DNA of 64,000 bases, taken from NCBI GenBank assembly GCA_020683205.1, contig CP085689.1, positions 3,280,230 through 3,344,229 on the forward strand, in the 5' to 3' direction. The DNA comes from Lentisphaerae bacterium WC36. Lineage in GTDB: Bacteria; Verrucomicrobiota; Lentisphaeria; Victivallales; SZUA-371. How positions within the stretch are numbered: position 1 is the first letter of the stretch; each line of letters opens with the position of its first letter. Of the stretch, positions 17,493 to 26,223 are shown one piece after another. The translations under genes and the position numbers were made by a program. A model generated the notes under the pieces. The model was not told where the DNA came from. It saw only the letters and a list, made by a program, of their open reading frames with translations, and made no database searches.

Positions 17493-18932
17493 TTAAATTT
17501 TAATTTCTACATAAAAGCGTGCTACAATATAAATTGACGCTAAAACTAAACTGCCTAATGTTACAGGAACACCATAACGTAAAAATTCTTTAAAGGTAAT
17601 TTTAATACCAGATTTTTCTGCAACTCCAGCTGTTACCAGGTTTGCTGCTGCCCCAACAATTGTTCCATTACCCCCTAAACAAACCGCTAAAGCTAAACCC
17701 CACCACATAAGTTCTTTTAAATCAGTATTACCTGTAAACATAATATTGTCTTGAGCTGCTAAAAATGCGCCAATTACAGACACAATTGCGGCGGTAAAAG
17801 ATACATTGTTGGTGACCGCTGCTGCAATACCGCTAACCCACATTACTACTAAAATTGTCAATAATGGATGCCATGATTTTGTAAACGCCAAAAGTTTACC
17901 AAATTCATCCATAAGCCCAGCCTGCTGAGCTCCATTAACTACAATAAATAATCCCATAAAGAAAAATAACGTAGACCATTCAATCTTTTCAAGCTGATGA
18001 TCAACATCAATTTTGCAAATAACTAGCGCTAATGTTGCTCCACCCATTGCGACCACACTAGGTTGTAAGTGTAATGCTCCATGAAGCAAAAATCCAATAA
18101 TGGTTATAATCATTACAGCCCCTCCACGACGCATGTTATCAACGTCTGTAATCGCTGCATTTTCATCTAATTCCATAATCCGGGCACGCTTTTCAACATT
18201 AACTTCCATTTTTTTCCCATAATGTAAGTATAATGCTATGCAATAAATTATCAGCACTATTATGATAAATGGGGATAAATTAATCAAAAATTGAGAAAAA
18301 TTTAGTCCTGCGTATGAACCTATAATCAAGTTTGGAGGATCCCCAATTAATGTTGCACTACCTCCAATATTTGATGACATTGTTTCAGCCATTAAAAATG
18401 GAATTGGGTTTACATCAAGTTCTGCTGCTACTAACAATGTAACAGGAGCAATCAATAAAACAGTTGTTACATTATCAAGGAACGCCGATAAAATGGCGGT
18501 TGCTAAAACCAATAAAATCATTGTTCTAATTGGCGATCCTCGTGAATATTTTGCACATTTAATTGCAATATATTGGAACACTCCCGTTCCGCTTAAGATG
18601 TTAACTAGTAACATCATTCCTGCTAATGTGAAAATTACGTCAAAATCAACATATCGGGAAAAGCCGTTAAGTCTATCATAAGTTTCTGCTTTTTCGATAA
18701 CGTTGCTAACCTGATTATGATACTCTTTACCCATTACTGATTGACTAATAACTTCAGTAATTGTTGGCTTGCTATGATCAATTTCACTATGGCTAGGACC
18801 TTCTAAAATAACAAAAAACATCATCATTGCACCAGCTAATGCAACGGTTGTTTTATGAAACTTTTCAGTTGCAATCGCAATGTATGTTCCGAAAAACACA
18901 ATTGTTGCGAACCAAAATAAATATACACTCAT
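17493..18932 (-). CDS. nhaD: Na+/H+ antiporter, NhaD type (ArsB/NhaD superfamily)
   Basis: The 479-residue, about 12-helix membrane protein carries NhaD hallmarks: FAGMM-like FTLAGMMLLVNILSGTGVF, LSAFLDNVTTVLLIAPV, SSNIGGSATLIGDPPNLIIGS, and CLGGNGTIVGAAANLVTAG. The repeated DN and GDPPN / GNGT motifs fit the inverted-repeat ion site. It exports Na+ (or Li+) for protons. SD AGAGG precedes the ATG. The EIIA-CBS gene lies 46 nt upstream and may regulate it. Confidence 0.93.
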   Translation of the reverse strand: MSVYLFWFATIVFFGTYIAIATEKFHKTTVALAGAMMMFFVILEGPSHSEIDHSKPTITEVISQSVMGKEYHNQVSNVIEKAETYDRLNGFSRYVDFDVIFTLAGMMLLVNILSGTGVFQYIAIKCAKYSRGSPIRTMILLVLATAILSAFLDNVTTVLLIAPVTLLVAAELDVNPIPFLMAETMSSNIGGSATLIGDPPNLIIGSYAGLNFSQFLINLSPFIIIVLIIYCIALYLHYGKKMEVNVEKRARIMELDENAAITDVDNMRRGGAVMIITIIGFLLHGALHLQPSVVAMGGATLALVICKIDVDHQLEKIEWSTLFFFMGLFIVVNGAQQAGLMDEFGKLLAFTKSWHPLLTILVVMWVSGIAAAVTNNVSFTAAIVSVIGAFLAAQDNIMFTGNTDLKELMWWGLALAVCLGGNGTIVGAAANLVTAGVAEKSGIKITFKEFLRYGVPVTLGSLVLASIYIVARFYVEIKI

Positions 18933-18977
18933 TCTTTAAACCTCTTGAAATTATATAAAAATTAAGCTAAATATTGA

Positions 18978-19886
18978 TTACCCACGTAGAACTTTGTGGA
19001 TAATACTTCTTAACGCAATAGTTCCTAATAATTGATTATTTTCATCACTAACCAAAACAACATCAGCATCGCCTCTTGACAATGGGACGGTAAACTGAAT
19101 TAACGGAGTATCTTTGTTAATAATTAAATCAGGAGTTTTAGTGAACTCTTTAATTTTATGATTGTGTTCTTCTTTAAAAATTTTGTCAAAAGGTTCAAAG
19201 CTGGTGATAAATTTTAAATTGCTCATATCAAGAATGTATTGAGGGATGTAGCTTTTAATAATATCTTTTGCTCTTAAAACCCCTGAAATTTTTCCTTCAT
19301 TGTTTAAAACAACTAACTGTTGACGTTTTTCTGCAGTCATAATGTTAAGTGCGTTACTAAGCAAATCGTCTTCGGTAACAGTAATTAGATCTCTATTCAT
19401 TACATCTTCAGCAGTAACGTGTGATTTAATAGTAACTTTTTCACGGTTTAGTAAGTTGAGTAGTTCACTAGGATTTTTTTGTCCCACAAAATTGTTAAAA
19501 TTGTCTTTGTTTAATAAAAATCGGGTGAATGCAGCTAGACTTTTTAAATATAAATCACTCATTTCATCGGTGATTAAGGACATAATAACAACTTGCGACT
19601 CACCAAGGTCATAGTCTTTTAGTTTAACAGCATTAGGAAGTATGCCAATAATAACATATAAATCATTGACTTTATTGTTGCGCACATGTGGCAAGGCAAT
19701 TGATTCGTATGGCATTTTGATTGAGTCTTCGCGCTCAATGATTTCTTGATAAAGTCCATCAACGCTTAAAGAGTCAGGAAGTTGATTGATAACTTTTTCG
19801 AGCATCTCCTTATAAATTTCTTCTCGAGTATTCCCTGATAGATTACAAACAATATAATCTGGATTTAATATTGAGGTTAACTTCAT
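18978..19886 (-). CDS. PTS EIIA (fructose/nitrogen type)-like protein with CBS domain pair
   Basis: The start is placed at 19886 (MKLTSILN, 302 residues), with GGAG 7 nt upstream; an in-frame ATG 16 codons earlier encodes a basic stretch without support. Residues about 1-150 are an EIIA-2 domain with the phosphorylatable His in SIALPHVR. Residues about 170-300 hold two CBS motifs (AEDVMNRDLITVTEDD, then LLGTIALRSIIHKVL). No sugar EIIB or EIIC is nearby, so a regulatory role is more likely than sugar uptake. Location directly before nhaD suggests it senses energy or adenylate state to tune the antiporter (inference). Confidence 0.85.
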   Translation of the reverse strand: MKLTSILNPDYIVCNLSGNTREEIYKEMLEKVINQLPDSLSVDGLYQEIIEREDSIKMPYESIALPHVRNNKVNDLYVIIGILPNAVKLKDYDLGESQVVIMSLITDEMSDLYLKSLAAFTRFLLNKDNFNNFVGQKNPSELLNLLNREKVTIKSHVTAEDVMNRDLITVTEDDLLSNALNIMTAEKRQQLVVLNNEGKISGVLRAKDIIKSYIPQYILDMSNLKFITSFEPFDKIFKEEHNHKIKEFTKTPDLIINKDTPLIQFTVPLSRGDADVVLVSDENNQLLGTIALRSIIHKVLRG

Positions 19887-19986
19887 GTTTTTTCTCCGTT
19901 TTCTTTGATTATAAAAAAAATTACGGTTAAGCATTTAGGTTGCTTAATTTTTTATATAGCCTCAAAAATTTGTTTTGACCTCTTTT

Positions 19987-20012
19987 AAAAGGGTATTTTT
20001 TTAATACCCTTA
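19987..20012 (-). terminator. Hairpin terminator of icd
   Basis: AAGGGTATT (19989-19997) pairs with AATACCCTT (20003-20011) around T5. It lies 55 nt past the icd stop. The minus-strand T tract is short. Confidence 0.6.
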
Positions 20013-20066
20013 AAGAGGATTTTCGTTTACTGAAACTTTTAAGTAAACAAAAAAGAAACAGCTTAA

Positions 20067-21314
20067 TTAAGCCATATTTGCAACTACAAGGTCTGCAAAT
20101 TCGCTACAGCTAACTAGTTTTGCATTATCCATTAATGCGGCAAAGTCGCTTGTAACTGTTTTATCTTGAATTGTTTTTTCAACTGCGTTGATCACTAAAT
20201 CAGCAGCTTCTGTCCACCCTAAGTGTCGTAACAACATTTCGCCAGAAAGAGTTAATGAACATGGATTGCATTTTCCCGTTCCTGCGATTGTTGGTGCAGT
20301 TCCGTGAGTTGCTTCAAAAATTGCACGACCAGATACATAGTTAATATTTGCTCCTGGAGAAATACCAATTCCCCCAACGCACGCTGCTAATGCGTCAGAA
20401 ACATAGTCGCCGTTTAAGTTTAATGTGGCAATTACGTCATATTCTTCTGGGCGGATTAAAATTTCTTGTAAGAATGCATCACAAATACAATCTTTAATAA
20501 TGATTTTGCCTTCTGGAGCAGTGCCATTACAATCTGCGTATGATACCACTTTGTCGCCAAATTCTTTTTTAGCTAATTCATAACCCCAGTTTTTAAATCC
20601 GCCTTCAGTAAACTTCATGATGTTACCTTTGTGAACTAAAGTTACGCTTTTGCGATTGTTGTCAATAGCGTATTGAATTGCAGCGCGAACTAAACGTTCT
20701 GTACCTTCAATAGAAACAGGCTTAACACCAATAGAAGAAGTTTCAGGGAAACGAATTTTGCTCACACCCATCTCTTCTTGTAAGAATTTGATAACCTTTT
20801 TCACATCTTCAGTACCGCTCATCCATTCGATACCAGCATAGATATCTTCTGAGTTTTCACGGAAAATAACCATATCAGTTTTTTCTGGATGCTTAACAGG
20901 ACTTGGTACTCCTTGGAAGTATTGCACTGGACGTAGGCATACATATAAATCTAAATCTTGACGTAATGTTACATTCAATGAACGAATACCTTCGCCAACA
21001 GGAGTTGTCAATGGCCCTTTAATTGCTACAAGATAATCTTCAACCGCAGTCATTGTCTCAGCTGGTAACCATGTTTCATTACCATAAGTATTTACTGCTT
21101 TTTCTCCCGCATAAATTTCCATCCAAGAGATTTTCTTTTCATTATTATAAGCTTTTGCAACTGCCGTATTTAAGATTTTTTGTGTTGCTTCAGTAATTTC
21201 TGGTCCAATACCGTCTCCTTCAATAAATGGAACGATTGGGTTGTTTGGTACAGATAATACACCATTACTGTCAACAGTAATTTTTTCACCAGTAGGTACT
21301 ACAATTTTAGTCAT
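20067..21314 (-). CDS. icd: NADP-dependent isocitrate dehydrogenase
   Basis: The 415-residue enzyme has the length and layout of E. coli-type Icd. Substrate residues are visible in [21 protein letters not shown] (Ser, Asn and three Arg). The flanking signatures are [24 protein letters not shown], the catalytic [11 protein letters not shown] region, [10 protein letters not shown] and [11 protein letters not shown]. It makes 2-oxoglutarate and NADPH in the oxidative TCA arm, probably for glutamate synthesis in an anaerobe. SD AGGAAA precedes the ATG. The gene is monocistronic, between a terminator and a divergent rlpA. Confidence 0.97.
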   Translation of the reverse strand: MTKIVVPTGEKITVDSNGVLSVPNNPIVPFIEGDGIGPEITEATQKILNTAVAKAYNNEKKISWMEIYAGEKAVNTYGNETWLPAETMTAVEDYLVAIKGPLTTPVGEGIRSLNVTLRQDLDLYVCLRPVQYFQGVPSPVKHPEKTDMVIFRENSEDIYAGIEWMSGTEDVKKVIKFLQEEMGVSKIRFPETSSIGVKPVSIEGTERLVRAAIQYAIDNNRKSVTLVHKGNIMKFTEGGFKNWGYELAKKEFGDKVVSYADCNGTAPEGKIIIKDCICDAFLQEILIRPEEYDVIATLNLNGDYVSDALAACVGGIGISPGANINYVSGRAIFEATHGTAPTIAGTGKCNPCSLTLSGEMLLRHLGWTEAADLVINAVEKTIQDKTVTSDFAALMDNAKLVSCSEFADLVVANMA

Positions 21315-21448
21315 AAATATTTCCTATTATGTTTTACTATTTTATAAATAACATTAATTATTATCATTATGTTTGTTTTATTTAGAAATAAAATTATCTT
21401 AATTTATACCATAAGAATAATAATTGCAAATTTTACAAGGCTGTATAA

Positions 21449-22093
21449 ATGAACAACAAGGGTAAAATAAAGAAGTTAGGAGTGTTTTTGCAGAAATTAG
21501 TGGCAAAGATTTGGATAATTATAAATTTTCTATTAACAGTTGTAGTTTGGATCTTAAGTTTTATAGAACAATCTTTGCAAAAAATTGGGAAAAAGAAAAA
21601 ATTGCGAAAAATTAAGGTGATTTTTAGTTTTTTCGCAAAAAAATGTCATTATTTAGAAGGTAGTATAAAGTGGAGTTGTAAAAAAATTTCTAGGAGTCAG
21701 GGTTTGCAGTGTATTTCAGTCGGAGGGGTCGTGCTTTTAGCATCATGGAGTTTGTTTAGTTCAATTAGAGCAAATTATGTTCAATATGGTGAAGCGTCAT
21801 GGTATGGCGGGCAGTTTATTGGCAAAAAGACTGCTAATGGTGAAATTTACACAGGGCGTGATGATACTTGTGCCCACTTAACATGGCCCAAAAACAGCAT
21901 TATAATGGTAACAAACCTTGATAATGGTAGGAGACTAAAAGTTCGTATTAATGATAGAGGTCCATATGCAAAAGGGCGAATTATTGATTTATCAGTTGCT
22001 GCTGCTGAAAAATTAGCAATGAAAGAGAAAGGCGTTGCAAATGTAAAATTAGAGATGATAAAGCGTGGTGACGATAAGTATAAAAAACCATAA
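21449..22093 (+). CDS. rlpA: RlpA-like double-psi beta-barrel protein with long basic N-terminal membrane region
   Basis: The 214-residue protein ends in an RlpA domain (about 112-210): GEASWYGGQFIGKKTANGEIY, then NSIIMVTNLDNGRRLKVRINDRGPY, then GRIIDLSVAAAEKL. The Asp in NDRGP is the catalytic residue of the family. RlpA proteins bind or cleave denuded peptidoglycan glycan strands at septa. Instead of a lipobox there are about 110 basic residues with hydrophobic segments at about 20-42 and 86-104, so it is probably an inner-membrane anchored form. No SPOR domain is present. Confidence 0.82.
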   Translation: MNNKGKIKKLGVFLQKLVAKIWIIINFLLTVVVWILSFIEQSLQKIGKKKKLRKIKVIFSFFAKKCHYLEGSIKWSCKKISRSQGLQCISVGGVVLLASWSLFSSIRANYVQYGEASWYGGQFIGKKTANGEIYTGRDDTCAHLTWPKNSIIMVTNLDNGRRLKVRINDRGPYAKGRIIDLSVAAAEKLAMKEKGVANVKLEMIKRGDDKYKKP

Positions 22094-22333
22094 AAATGGG
22101 CTAGTTTGGTTCTAAAAATACCCTAGAAAGCAACTTAGCGAAAAAGAAAAAATGCACTTTTATTTAAAAATTACGGAAATTTTCCGAAAAAATAATTGAA
22201 TTATTGAAAATAAAAGCTATATTCAAAATCCGTGTTACTTAGTTATTTTATTTTAATAATGACCGTAACATGTTGAGAAAATTGAAAATAATTATAAAAT
22301 AATAATATTAAATATAAACTGGAGATTGTTGAA

Positions 22334-22582
22334 ATGGCACATAAGAAAGGTCAGTCAAGCAGTAGAAACGGAAGAGATAGTAATCCTAAATATTTAGGAG
22401 TTAAAAAATATGGTGGCGAAACTGTAGTTGCTGGTAACATCATCGTTCGTCAACGTGGTACTAAATTTCATCCTGGAAAAAATGTTGGTTGCGGTAGAGA
22501 TTTCACATTATTCGCTTTAACAGATGGCGAAGTTTCTTTTGATAAGAAAAACCGCAGAGTAAGCGTTGTTCCTTGCTCATAA
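22334..22582 (+). CDS. rpmA: 50S ribosomal protein L27
   Basis: The 82-residue protein is full-length L27: [44 protein letters not shown] and a basic end. No Firmicutes-type cleavable leader precedes AHKKG. SD GGAG lies upstream. rplU, the usual upstream partner, is not adjacent. A terminator separates it from obgE, which is the usual downstream neighbour. Confidence 0.97.
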   Translation: MAHKKGQSSSRNGRDSNPKYLGVKKYGGETVVAGNIIVRQRGTKFHPGKNVGCGRDFTLFALTDGEVSFDKKNRRVSVVPCS

Positions 22583-22653
22583 TTTTATAGAAAAGATTAT
22601 TAAATTGCTAAACTTTAGCGAATAATATTCAAACTTTATAAAGTTATTGAATG

Positions 22654-22684
22654 AAAAGCCCGGCCATAAATCCGGGCTTTTTCG
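22654..22684 (+). terminator. Rho-independent terminator of rpmA
   Basis: AAAGCCCGG (22655-22663) and CCGGGCTTT (22672-22680) form a GC-rich stem followed by T5. This is the most GC-rich terminator in the window. Confidence 0.9.
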
Positions 22685-22770
22685 TTATATAGGGACTGCA
22701 GTTAGATTTTTTTACAGAGAGCGTTTTCTAATTGCATGAAAGAAAAGTTAATAAATTTTGGAAATAAAAA

Positions 22771-23796
22771 ATGTTTGTAGATAAAGCATGTATTACGGTT
22801 AAAGGCGGCGATGGCGGTAATGGTTGTAGCAGTTTTCGTCGTGAGAAATTCGTACCAAAAGGAGGTCCTGATGGTGGCGACGGAGGCCGTGGTGGCGATG
22901 TTATTTTGGAAACTAAAAGTGGTGAGCAAAGTTTAGCGTCATTGGTGTTCAACCGTCACTTCAAAGCTAAAAGTGGTCCGCATGGTAGTGGAAAAAAACA
23001 GCATGGTCGTCGTGGTGAAGATTGCCGTTTATCAGTACCTGTTGGGACAATTATTCGTGATGCTGAAACTAAAGAGTTTATTGTAGACTTAAACGAGGAA
23101 GGCATGAGTTTTGTAATTGCTGAAGGTGGTCGTGGTGGTCGTGGTAACGCACGTTTCGCTACAAGTACCAATCGTGCTCCACGTCGTTGTGAGCCTGGAA
23201 TTGAAGGGCAAGAACGAATTATTGAATTAGAGTTAAAAACGATTGCAGATGTTGGCTTAGTGGGATTTCCTAATGCTGGGAAGTCAACCCTTTTAGGCGC
23301 TGTTTCAGCAGCAAAACCGAAAACAGCTCCATATCCATTTACGACGCTTCATCCAATGGTTGGAGTGGTTGAGTTTGAAGATTTTACTCGTTTAACAATT
23401 GCTGATATTCCTGGATTAATTGAAGGAGCGCATGATAATGTAGGTCTTGGTCATGAATTCTTAAAACATATCGAGCGTACAAAATTATTATGTTATGTTC
23501 TTGATATGGCTGGAGTTGATGGACGTCATCCTTGGGAAGATTTTGAAGCTTTGAAACGTGAACTTGATCTTTATATGAAAGGACTTTCAGAACGTCCAAC
23601 AGTAGTGATTGCCAATAAAATGGATATTGAAATTTCTCAGGAAAATCTTGAATTATTAGAGCAAGATTATCCAAACATAACAATCATTCCGATGAGCGCT
23701 GCTAATGACAACGATTTTGAATTATTACGCAGCTCATTGCGTGAAAAATTAGCCGAAGTGCGTGCTAAAGAGGAATTAATTAGCTATAAAAGTTAG
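22771..23796 (+). CDS. obgE: GTPase ObgE/CgtA
   Basis: The 341-residue protein has the Gly-rich Obg fold (about 1-158; GGDGGNGCSSFRREKFVPKGGP and GGRGGRGNARF). Next is an Obg-type G domain: GFPNAGKST (P-loop), switch region YPFTTLHP, DIPGLIEGAH (G3), NKMD (G4) and MSAAN (G5). The C-terminal OCT domain is absent or very short. It is an essential ribosome-assembly GTPase. The rpmA-obgE order is conserved in bacteria. The start codon has no strong SD. Confidence 0.97.
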   Translation: MFVDKACITVKGGDGGNGCSSFRREKFVPKGGPDGGDGGRGGDVILETKSGEQSLASLVFNRHFKAKSGPHGSGKKQHGRRGEDCRLSVPVGTIIRDAETKEFIVDLNEEGMSFVIAEGGRGGRGNARFATSTNRAPRRCEPGIEGQERIIELELKTIADVGLVGFPNAGKSTLLGAVSAAKPKTAPYPFTTLHPMVGVVEFEDFTRLTIADIPGLIEGAHDNVGLGHEFLKHIERTKLLCYVLDMAGVDGRHPWEDFEALKRELDLYMKGLSERPTVVIANKMDIEISQENLELLEQDYPNITIIPMSAANDNDFELLRSSLREKLAEVRAKEELISYKS

Positions 23797-23823
23797 TCTT
23801 TATAGCAATTTATATAGATTATT

Positions 23824-23853
23824 AAAGCGTAGTTTAAAAGCTACGCTTTTTTT
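23824..23853 (+). terminator. Rho-independent terminator of obgE
   Basis: AAAGCGTAG (23824-23832) pairs with CTACGCTTT (23841-23849), followed by T7. Confidence 0.9.
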
Positions 23854-23882
23854 ATATCATTTTACAGTAAAGGATGAGTAAT

Positions 23883-24283
23883 ATGATGAAACAAACGATT
23901 AAAGTTGTGCTAGGGGTAATAGGAATAATAGGTATAACATTTGGACCAATGTTGTTTCACGGAATAATAGGAGTTGTTTTTTTTCCAGAACATGGCTACG
24001 AGTATGAAAGTTCATATTTTGCAACTTTTTAATTGGCATAATTTATTTTGCAATTTGGATTTATCCTTTATCAAATATAAAATATGAATTTAAAAAAGAG
24101 CTAAAAAACGTAAGTCTTATTTTTGTTTTAAACTATTTTATTTATCTTAATCTCTATATTTTGTATCAAAATGGGCACCTAAGATGGGACCTTGCACCGA
24201 TTATAATAATACCTTTCATGGTTGTAGGTTTGATTGTAGCTATAATAATTAGCTATTTTCGTTATTATAAAAATAAAAAATAA
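23883..24283 (+). pseudogene. Small multi-helix membrane protein gene, frameshifted at a T5 run
   Basis: The first frame (ATG ATG at 23883, SD AAAGGATGAG) encodes about 49 residues with a hydrophobic helix (VVLGVIGIIGITFGPMLF) and stops at 24030-24032. The -1 frame then stays open from 24029 to 24283, adding about 84 residues with three more hydrophobic segments (LIGIIYFAIWIYPL, SLIFVLNYFIYLNLY, PIIIIPFMVVGLIVAIIIS). One extra T in the run at 24026-24030 would join them into a protein of about 133 residues with four helices. The family is not recognised. A real mutation, a sequencing indel or a slip in translation are all possible. Confidence 0.65.
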
Positions 24284-24410
24284 TTGTTTTTTTTTAAGAA
24301 ACCGTTATCTTAAAATATTCAAATATTATTTTTTAACGACAATAAATAAGAGGGTTGAATCGTTATTTAATATCATTGATGAAATAAAATAAATTTAAGG
24401 AAAAGAGACA

Positions 24411-25970
24411 ATGACTAAATATTTTTTCAGTGGAGCTTTATTAAGTTGCATTGCTTTTGCTGCAAATGCTCAGGATGCTAAGCGTTATAACATTTTATAT
24501 ATTATGAGTGATGACCACTCATTTCAGACTATCAGTGCATATAACCATATTTTGGGGAAGTACGCTCAGACTAAAAACATTGATCGTATTGCTAAAGATG
24601 GAGTTCTTTTTGAGCGAGCTTATGTTGCAAATTCAATTTGTTCGCCAGCTCGTGCTACTCTTTTAACTGGACAACATAGTCATATGAATGGTAAATATAC
24701 TAATCGTGGAGGCTTCGATTACAATGTTAATAAAAATACGTTACCAGAACTGTTGCAGCAAAATGGTTATCAAACAGCTATCATTGGGAAATGGCATTTA
24801 ACAACTACTCCAAAAGGGTTTGACTACTCAGATGTTCTCATCGGGCAGGGATTGTATTATAACCCTGTATTTATTAAAAATGGAGGGAAAAAGCATACAG
24901 TGAAAGGCTACAATACAGATATCACTGGGGATATAGCACTGAATTGGTTTAAAGAACAACGCAAAACAGAAAAACCGTTTGCGATGTTTTTACATTTCAA
25001 AGCTGCACACCGTTCTTTTTCGCCAGCGACTCGTCATTTAAATTTATTCAACGATTGTGAAATTCCAATGCCTGAAAATTATTTTGATAATTATAGCACT
25101 CGTGGAAAACCTTTAGAAATAAGTAAAATGTCTGTTGCAAGAGACTTTACACGCAGAGATTTAAAAGTTGATTTTACTTATGATAATATTCAGATTAAAA
25201 AATTACCAGAAGAATATAAAATTTGGACTGAACATTACAAAAAGGAAAATGCGCCATACATCAATAAAACTTTTGCAAGTAAGAAAGACGCTGCGAAATT
25301 TAATTATCAACGCTATATGAAAGATTATTTGCGAGTGATTCGTGCTCTTGATGAAAATATTGGGCGCGTTCTTGATTACCTAGAACAGGCAAATTTAGCT
25401 GATGATACAGTTATAATTTATACCTCGGATCAGGGCTTTTATATGGGTGAACATGGCTGGTTTGATAAACGTTATATGTTTGAAGAGTCATATCGTACTC
25501 CATTATTAATTAGGGTTCCTGGAAACAAAAATAAAGGAGTTAAAAATCATAACTTAGTGCAAAATATTGATTATGCCCCGACAATTTTAGATTTTGCTAA
25601 TATTAAAATTCCTGCTGAAATGCAAGGAGTGAGCTTAAAAAAACTTCTCGATAAGGGCGAAGTTGCTGAAGATCAATGGCGTGATAGTTTGTACTATCAT
25701 TACTATGAAACTCAAACAGCGCACAAAACCCCTCGTCATGATGGAGTTTCTACGAAACGTTGGAAATTAATTAATTTTTATGAGCTAAAAGAATGGCAAT
25801 TATTTGATCTAAAAAATGATCCTAGTGAAATGAATAATATTTATAATGACCCACAGTATGCTACTGTAATAAAAGAGCTCAAAGGGAAATATGCTCAACT
25901 CAAAAAACATTATCATGTTCCAGAAGAGATATATAGCATTCATGCTGGTAAATTAAAAAGTTATAAGTAA
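24411..25970 (+). CDS. Secreted type I sulfatase
   Basis: The 519-residue protein has a signal peptide (cut near ANA|QD, residue 20) and the sulfatase fold. D34/D35 in MSDDH bind calcium. C77 in CSPAR is the Cys converted to formylglycine, with TGQH following. HLTTTPKGFD-like and YTSDQGFYMGEHGWFDKR supply the remaining metal and sulfate ligands. A matching anaerobic sulfatase-maturating enzyme is needed and is not in the window. Its likely targets are sulfated host glycans (mucin or glycosaminoglycan), which fits the chondroitinase-type lyase at 53-56 kb (inference). SD AAGGAAAAG precedes the start. Confidence 0.93.
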   Translation: MTKYFFSGALLSCIAFAANAQDAKRYNILYIMSDDHSFQTISAYNHILGKYAQTKNIDRIAKDGVLFERAYVANSICSPARATLLTGQHSHMNGKYTNRGGFDYNVNKNTLPELLQQNGYQTAIIGKWHLTTTPKGFDYSDVLIGQGLYYNPVFIKNGGKKHTVKGYNTDITGDIALNWFKEQRKTEKPFAMFLHFKAAHRSFSPATRHLNLFNDCEIPMPENYFDNYSTRGKPLEISKMSVARDFTRRDLKVDFTYDNIQIKKLPEEYKIWTEHYKKENAPYINKTFASKKDAAKFNYQRYMKDYLRVIRALDENIGRVLDYLEQANLADDTVIIYTSDQGFYMGEHGWFDKRYMFEESYRTPLLIRVPGNKNKGVKNHNLVQNIDYAPTILDFANIKIPAEMQGVSLKKLLDKGEVAEDQWRDSLYYHYYETQTAHKTPRHDGVSTKRWKLINFYELKEWQLFDLKNDPSEMNNIYNDPQYATVIKELKGKYAQLKKHYHVPEEIYSIHAGKLKSYK

Positions 25971-26001
25971 AATTTTCTAAAAAATATACAATTTTAATTA
26001 A

Positions 26002-26033
26002 AACATTGAGAAATATTGCTCAATGTTTTTTTT
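26002..26033 (+). terminator. Rho-independent terminator of the sulfatase gene
   Basis: AACATTGAG (26002-26010) pairs with CTCAATGTT (26019-26027), followed by T7. Confidence 0.9.
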
Positions 26034-26223
26034 GCTCTTGTTTTTATTATTGATAGTTTATATAATAAATAAAAGTACTCTAAAGGCTGTTTGATTTTAT
26101 TGGCTTTTTTAGATAAGTTTAGTGAGTGATAAAAGTTGTCTAGAGTTTTATATTTTATAAAGTTTATGTTGTTTAAAAAGTAATATAATTAATTTATATA
26201 ACTAAGCTTTTACTTTAGGACTC

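Noticed and set aside
22702-23171. Open frames antisense to obgE encoding Pro/Arg-rich peptides.
   Set aside because: They are shadows of the Gly-rich Obg sequence on the other strand, without SD.
24021-24035. Programmed -1 frameshifting at ACTTTTTAA.
   Set aside because: The site lacks a standard X XXY YYZ heptamer in the zero frame and no stimulating structure is evident; mutation or base-call error is simpler.
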